A stretch of DNA of 64,000 nucleotides from Enterococcus aquimarinus (GTDB lineage: Bacteria; Bacillota; Bacilli; Lactobacillales; Enterococcaceae). The position numbers were made by a program, and so were the translations under genes. Of this stretch, positions 55,640 to 63,453 are shown piece by piece. The stretch is from NCBI RefSeq assembly GCF_001885765.1, contig NZ_JXKD01000011.1:1-64000 (forward strand), read 5' to 3'. The stretch's first letter is position 1; every line of letters starts with the position of its first letter. The notes under the pieces are model-generated. The model was given only the letters and a program-made list of their open reading frames with translations, was not told where the DNA came from and made no database searches.

Positions 55640-56785
55640 GTGAGAACATTCGTATTAGCAGATAAATTTTTTTTTCATTCAGCAACTAAAGGAAAAGGGT
55701 ACTTAGAAATCACAGATGGCATTATTGGAGAATATCTGACAGAAGTACCACAAGAAAGCCAAGTCATTGATTATAGTGGGAAATGGATCGGTCCTGGTTT
55801 AGTCGACACGCATATTCATGGGTATCTAAATCATGATGTGATGGATAACGACGCTCAAGGGCTACATGTCATGTCAGAATCCTTGTTGTCGTGTGGTGTG
55901 ACTTCATTTTTACCAACGACGTTAACTTCAAGCCGGGAGTTACTCACTGCTGTAGCGAAGACAATTGGTGAAGTACAAAAAGAGGTTACTGGAGCAAAAA
56001 TAGAAGGAATTTACTTTGAAGGTCCATTTTTTACAGAAGAATATAAAGGCGCTCAAAACCCTTCGTATTTTGGTGATCCGAGCCTTGAAATTTTTAACGA
56101 GTGGCAAGAGGCTTCAGGTGGGATTATCAAAAAAATTGCCTTAGCTCCAGAACGAGAAGGCGTGGAAGCGTTTGTTGAAGCAGTGACACAGACTGGTGTG
56201 GTTGTCGCATTAGGTCACAGTAATGCGACGTTAGAAGAAGCAACGAAGGCGGTAGAAGCAGGTGCCAGCGTCTTTGTCCATGCTTTTAACGGAATGCGCG
56301 GCTTGAATCATCGTGAACCAGGAATGGTCGGTGCTTTAATGACGTTGAATGATGTCTTTTCTGAATTGATCTGTGATGGGCACCACGTCCATCCGCAAGC
56401 AGCGAAAGTCCTAGTTGAGACAGCTGGTCACGATCATGTGGCTTTGATTACGGACTGTATGATGGCTGGCGGGATGCCGGATGGCGATTATATTTTAGGT
56501 GAGTTCCCTGTTATTGTGAAAGATGGAACAGTTCGGATGGCGGAAGGGAATTTAGCTGGCAGTATTTTGAAATTAAAAGAAGCCATTAAAAATGTGGTCG
56601 ATTGGGGATTAGCCACTCCTGAACAAGCAATACTCATGGCTAGTTATGTGCCGGCAGTGAGTTGCCGGATCGATGATGTTTGTGGTGTATTAAAAGCAGG
56701 TCGTGCAGCAGACTTTATCGTTTTAAATCCTGATATGACGTTAGAAGCGACATTTTTAGATGGCGTAGAACGGTTCCATATCTAA
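55640..56785 (+). CDS. nagA: N-acetylglucosamine-6-phosphate deacetylase
   Basis: A 381-residue amidohydrolase that deacetylates GlcNAc-6-phosphate, feeding cell-wall sugar recycling or amino-sugar use. Metal ligands are in GLVDTHIHGYL, the HSNAT and HAFNGM histidines, and the ITDCMMAGG aspartate near the end; the DGHHVHP motif is present. GTG 55640 is preferred, with AAGGGACGG upstream; the longer frame from 55553 overlaps the regulator. Its position directly after an Rgg/PlcR-like gene is unusual, since nagA is generally under GntR-type NagR or CcpA control. Confidence 0.93.
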   Translation: MRTFVLADKFFFHSATKGKGYLEITDGIIGEYLTEVPQESQVIDYSGKWIGPGLVDTHIHGYLNHDVMDNDAQGLHVMSESLLSCGVTSFLPTTLTSSRELLTAVAKTIGEVQKEVTGAKIEGIYFEGPFFTEEYKGAQNPSYFGDPSLEIFNEWQEASGGIIKKIALAPEREGVEAFVEAVTQTGVVVALGHSNATLEEATKAVEAGASVFVHAFNGMRGLNHREPGMVGALMTLNDVFSELICDGHHVHPQAAKVLVETAGHDHVALITDCMMAGGMPDGDYILGEFPVIVKDGTVRMAEGNLAGSILKLKEAIKNVVDWGLATPEQAILMASYVPAVSCRIDDVCGVLKAGRAADFIVLNPDMTLEATFLDGVERFHI

Positions 56786-56803
56786 TAGAATACTAAAAGG
56801 AAG

Positions 56804-56836
56804 GAAGAGAATGGCGCAAACGGTCTCTTCTTTTTT
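56804..56836 (+). terminator. Terminator after nagA
   Basis: GAAGAGA (56804-56810) pairs with TCTCTTC (56824-56830), followed by T6. Confidence 0.78.
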
Positions 56837-56943
56837 ATTGAATGCCAAAAAAGTAGCCAAAGACAGGTTCTTATCGTTGCTTTCCGATAGAAAAAGATTG
56901 ATAATCCAATCATAGATAAGAAGAAAATGGGGGATGACAGCCG

Positions 56944-57645
56944 ATGAGTTATATTGAAGTCATTGACGAAGTAAAAAAATATCAGATGGGTGATACGGAA
57001 ATCATCGCCAACGATCATATTAATTTTAGTATTGAACAAGGAGAAGTTGCGGTTATTTTAGGGCCTAGTGGGGCAGGTAAATCGACCGTTTTAAATATTT
57101 TAGGCGGCATGGATAGTTGTGACAGCGGTCAAATTATTATTGATGGCGTGGATATTGCCAATTATAACGCACACGAACTGACAACGTATCGGCGCAATGA
57201 CGTCGGCTTTGTTTTTCAATTTTATAATTTAGTTCCGAACTTGACGGCCAAAGAAAACGTCGAACTCGCTTCACAAATTGTTGAGGAAGCGCTCGATCCA
57301 GAAGAAGTCTTATTACAAGTCGGATTAGGTCGCCGAATGAATAATTTTCCAGCACAGTTATCAGGGGGAGAACAACAGCGCGTCACGATCGCGCGAGCGT
57401 TAGCAAAGCGTCCAAAGTTATTGTTATGCGATGAACCAACTGGTGCCTTAGATTATGAAACAGGCAAACAAATCTTACAAATATTGGAAGATACTGCCCG
57501 TCAAACGGGAACGACAGTAGTTATCATTACGCATAATGCGTTAATTGCGCCGATGGCTAATCGCGTGATCCGAATCAATGATGCTAAAGTCCGTAGTATT
57601 GAAGTGAATGAACATCCCACCCCAATATCGGCAATTGAATGGTAG
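56944..57645 (+). CDS. ABC transporter ATP-binding protein (MacB/LolD type)
   Basis: A 233-residue ATPase. Walker A GPSGAGKS is at about 40-47; the signature LSGGEQQR and Walker [12 protein letters not shown] place it in the MacB/LolD/FtsE-like branch, which works with FtsX-type permeases rather than classical importers. The [16 protein letters not shown]-loop region is typical. The permease gene begins 9 bp after its stop. The substrate is unknown; such pairs commonly export peptides or lipids, resist antimicrobials, or transmit mechanical force. Confidence 0.88.
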   Translation: MSYIEVIDEVKKYQMGDTEIIANDHINFSIEQGEVAVILGPSGAGKSTVLNILGGMDSCDSGQIIIDGVDIANYNAHELTTYRRNDVGFVFQFYNLVPNLTAKENVELASQIVEEALDPEEVLLQVGLGRRMNNFPAQLSGGEQQRVTIARALAKRPKLLLCDEPTGALDYETGKQILQILEDTARQTGTTVVIITHNALIAPMANRVIRINDAKVRSIEVNEHPTPISAIEW

Positions 57646-57654
57646 GTGAGATTG

Positions 57655-60600
57655 ATGCAAAAAACAGCACTACTTAAAACAAGCATTCGAGAAATTAAAC
57701 AGTCACCAGCCCGTTTCTTGTCCATTTTAGGGATCATTTTTTTAGGCGTGGCATTTTTTGTGGGAATTGGTGCGACCGGACCAGATATGATTAAATCAGC
57801 CGATCATTATTATGGAAAAACGAAACTGGCGGATATGAGTATTTATTCTTCATTAGGGTTTTCGGCAGAAGATAAAGCGGTGTTGCTCGAAGAAGAAAAC
57901 ATTCAAACCGTCAATTTACAATATTTACTTGATTTACCGTTAAGCCAAAAAAATACGGTTTTTCGCTTTCTAAGTCTGACCGGCAAAGACGAATTGAATC
58001 AATTACATGTAGTGGAGGGTCAGCTTCCTAAAGCCAAGAATGAAATATTGTTGGATAGCAATTTATCTGATGCAAAAGATTATCAAATTGGAGACACGTT
58101 TGAAATCTTAGCAAAAGATGATCCGGAAAATCAGTTAAAAGAGCACGAGTTTAAGATTGTTGGTTTTGCTCAGAGTCCTGAATTTATTGATAATTCTAAA
58201 CGAGGGAATACCAATGTTGGAAATGGCTCGATTACGGCTTTTGCTTATTTGCTGCCGGAAGCTTTTCAAATGGATGCCTACAGTCGTATGTTGATCTCAT
58301 TTGATGATCTACGTACAGAAGTAGCGTATTCACAAAATTACGTTGATTTAATGAACAAAAATAAAGCGCAAGTTACGTCCTTATTAGCGCCCCGTAAACA
58401 AGGGAGACTCGATGAAATTCGGGAAAAAGCGTTAAAAGAATTGAATGACAATCAACGCGAAATCGATGAAGCCAATGCGCAAATTGAAAAAGGTGCGAAA
58501 CAATTAAACGACGCACTGAAAACGTTAGAAGCAGGGAAAAAAGAGCTTGAAGCCGGACAACAAACGTTCGACTCTGAGATGGCTAATGCCGAAGCACAAA
58601 TTCGTTATCAACGTGATCAATTAGTGAGTGCACAAGCTGAGTTAGATCAGCAACGAACAACGTTGGAGTCACAGCAACAAGCACTTAATCAACAGAGCAA
58701 GGAACTAACGGCCGCTGAGGAGCAATTAGAACCTCTTTTAGCCCAAAAAGCAACACTTGAAGCCAGCTTAGCCCAATTGGAAGGCGTTCAACAACAATAT
58801 GGGGAGCTTGTCGTTTTACTCGATGGCTTCGCCGAGGTACCCAAAGAGGCGCAACCCAGCGCAATCGAAGCCATCAAGAGCACGGCGTCAGCATTAAGCG
58901 CCCAGTTATCCGCTTCTCCGGAGCTATCGGGTACGTTTGCGACATTTGCCGCTGAAGTAACCGTCGAGAATATAGCGGAAACGCAGACTGTAATTCGTTC
59001 AGCGGGGGATTTGATCGAACAACAACGATTAGAAGTTCAACAAAGCTTAACGACTTTAGCCACACAGCAGCAAGAATTAGCAGCTGCTCGCCAAGCATTA
59101 GTGGCTGGACAAGCTCAAATTGACGCTGGTCGCGATGCGTTAGCGCAAGGGCAAGCCGAAATCGATCGCGGTTTTGAGCAATTGAATCAAGGCGAACAGA
59201 CATTGGCAGAGCAGCGTCAACAAGGTCAAAGTGAATTAGATGCTGCACGGCAAGAGTTCGAAACTGGTCAAGAAGCGTATGAAAAAGAAGCACAAGCATT
59301 TCAAAAACTCCAAGATGAGACACTACCTGATTTAAAAGCTGCACAACGAACAATCGATCAAGAAAGAGAGAAGCTGGATGAATTAGAACCCGCGACTTTC
59401 ACCTATGTGTTACGCGATGACAATCCAGGTTATTTAGAATATGAAGAAAATGCGAATCGGATTTCATCGATTGCGACAGTATTCCCGACGATTTTCTTTT
59501 TAATTGCCGCACTCGTTAGTTTGACTACGATGGGACGAATGATTGAAGAAAAACGAACAGAAATTGGAACATATAAAGCACTTGGCTACAAAAATAGCGA
59601 AGTATCACTTAAATTTATCATCTATTCGTTAACAGCCGGTTTGACCGGAACGCTGTTAGGGCTACTTGTCGGATTTTACCTATTTCCAACCATTATTATC
59701 AATGCCTATGGACAACTGTATAATATGACAGAGTTTCCAACACCATGGTACCTTTCGTATTCCTTAATTGGATTCGCTGTCGGATTATTTTGTACCGTGG
59801 GAATTTCGATGATTGTGCTTCGAGTTGATTTAATGAGTTCTCCTGCAACTTTATTACGACCAAAAGCACCTAAAGCTGGGAAAACCATTCTACTTGAACG
59901 AATTCAACCACTTTGGCGACGATTGAATTTCAATCAAAAAGTAACAATGCGTAATCTATTTCGTTACAAATCACGGATGTTTATGACCGTCTTTGGGATT
60001 GCGGGATGTACGGCGATGATCTTAACCGGTTTTGGACTCAAAAATTCCATCAGTGATATCGTACCTATTCAGTTTAATGAGGTTTGGCGTTATCAAGGAA
60101 TTGTCACGTTTGACGAAGAGGCATCCACTCAAGCCATAGAAGAGTATCAATCGGCTGTTTCACAACTTGATTTATTAAGTGCCACACTTGGAATGACTTC
60201 TGAGAACTTGACGGTCGCTCAAACAGGTAAGGCGAGTCAAGAAGTAACCGTTTATGTGCCAGAAAACCCAGCTGAATTATCTGATTTTGTCTCATTTACG
60301 GATCGTAAAACGGGAGAAGTGTATGCGCTAGGAGATAATGGCGTGATTATTAATGAGAAATTAGCAAAGCTCTTTCAATTGGCAATCGGCGATACAATTG
60401 AGCTGAAAAATGGTGATAATGAGATTTTTGAAGTGAACATTTCAGGCATTACAGAAAATTATGTGGGCCATTTTGCTTATTTTTCTCCAACTTATTATGA
60501 AGAAATTTTCGGGGAAATCCCGACGTATAACAGTGAGCTCCTCTTATTTAGTGAGGCATTAACAAAAGAGCAAGAAAATCAGATCGCGAATGATTTAATG

Positions 60601-61074
60601 AAGCAAGACCGTGTGCTAAACGTGACGTTCTTATCTGATTCGTCGACGGCCTTGGATGATACAACTGAAATTCTAAACATTGTCGTGTGGTTATTGATTA
60701 TTTCGGCGGGATTATTAGCCTTTATTGTGTTGTATAATCTAAACAATATTAATATTTCTGAACGTATTCGTGAGTTATCGACGATTAAAGTTTTAGGATT
60801 TTATAATAAAGAAGTCACGATGTATATTTACCGTGAAAATATTTTTCTGACACTTTTTGGTATTATCGCTGGGTTATTCCTAGGGCAGATTTTACACGGA
60901 TATGTCTTAGCGACCGTAGAACTGGATATGTTGATGTTCTCACCAGAAATCCATCTTCTTAGTTACCTTTATTCAAGCCTGATTACGCTTTTCTTTACGA
61001 TTATTGTTGGGTTTGTGATGTATCAAAAACTTAAACATGTCGACATGATTGAGGCGTTAAAATCGAATGATTAA
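57655..61074 (+). CDS. FtsX-type ABC permease with large extracytoplasmic coiled coil
   Basis: A 1139-residue permease. An N-terminal membrane segment (about 18-40) is followed by a MacB-like periplasmic-core domain (about 45-240), then a long coiled coil (about 250-560) built of Glu/Gln/Ala-rich heptads, for example KQLNDALKTLEAGKKELEAG. Two FtsX domains follow: three segments near 605-730 and three near 1000-1130. The coiled coil resembles those of YhgE/Pip or mechanotransmitters and may reach through the wall. ATG 57655 is preferred over GTG 57646. No sensor kinase is adjacent. Confidence 0.85.
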   Translation: MQKTALLKTSIREIKQSPARFLSILGIIFLGVAFFVGIGATGPDMIKSADHYYGKTKLADMSIYSSLGFSAEDKAVLLEEENIQTVNLQYLLDLPLSQKNTVFRFLSLTGKDELNQLHVVEGQLPKAKNEILLDSNLSDAKDYQIGDTFEILAKDDPENQLKEHEFKIVGFAQSPEFIDNSKRGNTNVGNGSITAFAYLLPEAFQMDAYSRMLISFDDLRTEVAYSQNYVDLMNKNKAQVTSLLAPRKQGRLDEIREKALKELNDNQREIDEANAQIEKGAKQLNDALKTLEAGKKELEAGQQTFDSEMANAEAQIRYQRDQLVSAQAELDQQRTTLESQQQALNQQSKELTAAEEQLEPLLAQKATLEASLAQLEGVQQQYGELVVLLDGFAEVPKEAQPSAIEAIKSTASALSAQLSASPELSGTFATFAAEVTVENIAETQTVIRSAGDLIEQQRLEVQQSLTTLATQQQELAAARQALVAGQAQIDAGRDALAQGQAEIDRGFEQLNQGEQTLAEQRQQGQSELDAARQEFETGQEAYEKEAQAFQKLQDETLPDLKAAQRTIDQEREKLDELEPATFTYVLRDDNPGYLEYEENANRISSIATVFPTIFFLIAALVSLTTMGRMIEEKRTEIGTYKALGYKNSEVSLKFIIYSLTAGLTGTLLGLLVGFYLFPTIIINAYGQLYNMTEFPTPWYLSYSLIGFAVGLFCTVGISMIVLRVDLMSSPATLLRPKAPKAGKTILLERIQPLWRRLNFNQKVTMRNLFRYKSRMFMTVFGIAGCTAMILTGFGLKNSISDIVPIQFNEVWRYQGIVTFDEEASTQAIEEYQSAVSQLDLLSATLGMTSENLTVAQTGKASQEVTVYVPENPAELSDFVSFTDRKTGEVYALGDNGVIINEKLAKLFQLAIGDTIELKNGDNEIFEVNISGITENYVGHFAYFSPTYYEEIFGEIPTYNSELLLFSEALTKEQENQIANDLMKQDRVLNVTFLSDSSTALDDTTEILNIVVWLLIISAGLLAFIVLYNLNNINISERIRELSTIKVLGFYNKEVTMYIYRENIFLTLFGIIAGLFLGQILHGYVLATVELDMLMFSPEIHLLSYLYSSLITLFFTIIVGFVMYQKLKHVDMIEALKSND

Positions 61075-61080
61075 AAAAAT

Positions 61081-61121
61081 GGTCAGACTTCCTAAAAATT
61101 ATAGGAGGTTCTGACTATTTT
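61081..61121. terminator. Bidirectional terminator between permease and ArAE genes
   Basis: GTCAGA-CTTCCT pairs with AGGAGG-T-TCTGAC (one bulged T), with A-rich flank upstream and TATTTT after. The two genes converge here. Confidence 0.75.
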
Positions 61122-61605
61122 CATCTTTTTTAGGCGTGGGTAAATAATTCAAGCCAACAGCGATTAACGTTCCAATAAAGGTATCTAAAACGCGCTGTAG
61201 AGCAAACGAAAGGGGTTGATCACCTGAAGAAGTACTTAAAGCGATAAGTAATAACGTTGCCACGCCAGAAATAATGCCAGCGTGATTATTAATGCCATCG
61301 GATAATACGATAACAAAAGCAACAGCAAGAGGAACTAGCAACAATTCAGCGATAAAGGAATGATTGAGCTGATCTTGGATGACGAAATAAGCGATGGCGG
61401 TACTACCACCAATAATATTCCCCATAATACGTGATTTACCAAAACTTAAAGTAGTTGGTAAATCTTGTCTTAAGGAAAAGACAGCAGCCAAAGCCGCAAT
61501 CATTGCTTCCCCACGATTGAAAAAGTGAAACAATAAAATACACAGCATAACGGCCAAAGAAGACTTTATGGTTCGCATACCGATTCGAAAACGACCGAAA
61601 TTCAT
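61099..61605 (-). CDS. Short ArAE-family membrane protein
   Basis: A 168-residue protein with about four to six hydrophobic segments that matches the membrane half of the ArAE_1/FUSC family (aromatic-acid exporter type). The IGMRTIKSSLAVMLC start and the AAVFSLRQDLPTTLSFGKSRIMG region (about 36-58) are family-like. It lacks the soluble C-terminal ArAE domain of its divergent neighbour. ATG 61605 follows AAGGAAGTG; GTG 61614 is possible. The substrate is unknown and no aromatic-acid gene lies nearby. Confidence 0.78.
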   Translation of the reverse strand: MNFGRFRIGMRTIKSSLAVMLCILLFHFFNRGEAMIAALAAVFSLRQDLPTTLSFGKSRIMGNIIGGSTAIAYFVIQDQLNHSFIAELLLVPLAVAFVIVLSDGINNHAGIISGVATLLLIALSTSSGDQPLSFALQRVLDTFIGTLIAVGLNYLPTPKKDENSQNLL

Positions 61606-61659
61606 CTTATTCACTTCCTTTTTTTTATTCTAACGAAAATATATCAGAAAGGCTAGTGA

Positions 61660-61674
61660 AATTTTCTAAAAACT
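61660..61674. promoter_or_regulatory. CodY-like box between divergent ArAE genes
   Basis: AATTTTCTAAAAACT differs at two positions from the CodY consensus AATTTTCWGAAAATT. It lies in the spacer of a candidate promoter (GTGAAA 61656-61661, TAAAAT 61679-61684) for the plus-strand ArAE gene, and upstream of the minus-strand one. Confidence 0.4.
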
Positions 61675-61705
61675 AGCTTAAAATGAAAGAGAAGGAGGCG
61701 AACAA

Positions 61706-62689
61706 ATGAAATTTGGAATGCGTACAATGAAAACCGTGCTAGCCTGCTTTTTGTCGATGGTGATTGCCCAGCAAGTGGGACTGCTTTATGCACCGGCGGC
61801 TGGGATTATCGCGATCTTAAGTGTCGGAAATACCAAAAAGAAATCATTGGATACAGGGATTGCGCGCTTAGTTTCGCTAGGAATTGCGACGGTCTTGGCA
61901 TTCTTTGCTTTTCAGTTATTAGGTTATGGTGCTTTAGGTTTTTCGCTATATCTCATTTTTTTTATTCCAATTACGGTCAAATATGATTTAACAGATGGGA
62001 TCGTCGTGACGTCTGTTCTTGTGACGCACTATATGTTGGAACAAAGTTTTGCCCTATCATTGATTTTAAATGAATTTTTATTAATGGGATTAGGAGTTGG
62101 CTTTGCTCTTATGCTAAATTTGTATATGCCAAATTTAGAGTCGAAAATTAATGAGGAGCAAGAAAAAATTGAAGAAGGTTTTCGTGAAATCTTTTTATCA
62201 ATGGCAGCTTCTTTGAATCAGAAAGAGGCGAGCGGTCTCCTTAGCTTTTGTGATAACTTGTTAGAAAGAATTAACCAAGGCCGTAAACATGCTCAACATT
62301 ACGATGAGAATCAGTTGCTTTCGAATAATTGGTATTACGAAGAGTATTTTGCGATGCGTCGCTCACAAGTTAAATTGATCAAAGAAATGATCTTTTTAAT
62401 TGGACAAATTCAAGTTGAAGAAGTATTGGTGGAAGATTTGCGAATTTTACTAACCAATACAGGAATGACGTTGTCAGAGGAAAATGATGGGCAAAGCATC
62501 CTTAAGCAAATTGACTTGGTCAGTGAAAGTTACCGCTTAAAACCCTTACCCCGTGATCGACAAGAATTTGAAAATCGAGCTCGCTTGTTTCAATATCTAC
62601 AAACATTTAAGAACTTTATTGAATTAAAAGCTGTTTTTTATAGCGAGCAAAAGGATGAATCGAGTAAGTCAGTTGAAAGGATTTATTGA
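61706..62689 (+). CDS. Full-length ArAE-family (aromatic acid exporter type) protein
   Basis: A 327-residue protein with an N-terminal membrane half (about 1-145, start FGMRTMKTVLACFLSM) and a cytoplasmic helical C-terminal ArAE_1_C-type domain (about 150-320, EEQEKIEEGFREIF). The two-domain plan is that of the YqjA-like ArAE_1 family in Firmicutes. Its membrane half looks related to the divergent 168-residue protein. AGAAGGAGG precedes the ATG. The natural substrate is unknown. Confidence 0.8.
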   Translation: MKFGMRTMKTVLACFLSMVIAQQVGLLYAPAAGIIAILSVGNTKKKSLDTGIARLVSLGIATVLAFFAFQLLGYGALGFSLYLIFFIPITVKYDLTDGIVVTSVLVTHYMLEQSFALSLILNEFLLMGLGVGFALMLNLYMPNLESKINEEQEKIEEGFREIFLSMAASLNQKEASGLLSFCDNLLERINQGRKHAQHYDENQLLSNNWYYEEYFAMRRSQVKLIKEMIFLIGQIQVEEVLVEDLRILLTNTGMTLSEENDGQSILKQIDLVSESYRLKPLPRDRQEFENRARLFQYLQTFKNFIELKAVFYSEQKDESSKSVERIY

Positions 62690-62754
62690 TGCTGTTCGTT
62701 GGTTGAAGCCTTGAAAATAATCCTAGTTATATTGATGCCAATCTCTTTTAAGGA

Positions 62755-62776
62755 AAAATCATTTTTCAATGATTTT
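62755..62776 (+). terminator. Possible terminator after the ArAE gene
   Basis: AAAATCATT pairs perfectly with AATGATTTT (TTTC loop). It is AT-rich with no long T-run after, so weak. Confidence 0.5.
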
Positions 62777-62789
62777 GAATCATGATATT

Positions 62790-62819
62790 TTGCCATAACG
62801 CAACTTGCTAGGGTATAAT
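62790..62819 (+). promoter_or_regulatory. Promoter of the 169-residue protein gene
   Basis: TTGCCA (62790-62795), 18-bp spacer and TATAAT (62814-62819). A short AAAGG-AGAA-CCTTT hairpin (62824-62837) lies at the predicted 5' end of the transcript. Confidence 0.65.
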
Positions 62820-62920
62820 GTTTAAAGGAGAACCTTTGTTAAATTTTGTTCAATTAATACGTTCTCGTATTTCATTTCTTCAGTAATAAAAGTAGAATAA
62901 TCATTAGGAGGCCAAAGAAA

Positions 62921-63430
62921 ATGCATGAAATATATATAGAATTAGTGTTAAGCGGAATTTTTGAAAAATATGACTCTGAAGTGGCATTTTATAAACATCA
63001 TCTAGGGTTATCCCAAGAACATTGGGAGCAATGGAAACAAGGGAAAATAAGTTTGAATCCTGAAGAAAGTCAAAAAATCAAAAATATCTTTAGTGATTAC
63101 GAATGGATGTTATTGCAAAAAATCTTAAGACAAACGATTATTTATCCCGAAAAACGCCAAGTTGCAGTGGAAGAATATAAAAAATTAAAGATTAAGATTG
63201 CACAAAAATGGTTGAATTCTAATTGTGGAATCGTTGAGTTCCAACAAATTAAAGAAGAAGATAAAAAAGAGCACTTAATTGACTTGCGTGTGAGTTTGCA
63301 ATACGGCGAGTGGGGTTTTGACGATGTGTTGAATTTCCGTTTACCTGCGGCGATTCAACATCAAGTTGTGAGTCAAAAAGTGGCCTTGTTAGATTGGGTC
63401 AACCAGGAATTAGAAAGTGCATATGTATGA
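62921..63430 (+). CDS. Unknown 169-residue protein
   Basis: A soluble, acidic-to-neutral protein with no signal peptide, membrane segment or recognised motif. The first half looks helical (EIYIELVLSGIFEKY, LSQEHWEQWKQGK); the middle has KKLKIKIAQKWLNSN; the end is beta-like (LIDLRVSLQYGEWGFDDVLNFRL). The start has a strong AGGAGG. It is 23 bp from the following VanY-like gene, so they may be expressed together. I do not recognise the family. Confidence 0.7.
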   Translation: MHEIYIELVLSGIFEKYDSEVAFYKHHLGLSQEHWEQWKQGKISLNPEESQKIKNIFSDYEWMLLQKILRQTIIYPEKRQVAVEEYKKLKIKIAQKWLNSNCGIVEFQQIKEEDKKEHLIDLRVSLQYGEWGFDDVLNFRLPAAIQHQVVSQKVALLDWVNQELESAYV

Positions 63431-63453
63431 TCGTAAGGTTAGAGGGTTAAAGA

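Noticed and set aside
56811-56915. 34-residue small ORF (cationic) after nagA
   Set aside because: Its apparent ribosome binding site is the 5' arm of the nagA terminator and the start falls in the loop, so translation is unlikely.
58874-59353. 159-residue antisense frame in the permease coiled coil
   Set aside because: It arises from low-complexity Gln/Ala/Glu codons read in reverse; no start signal.
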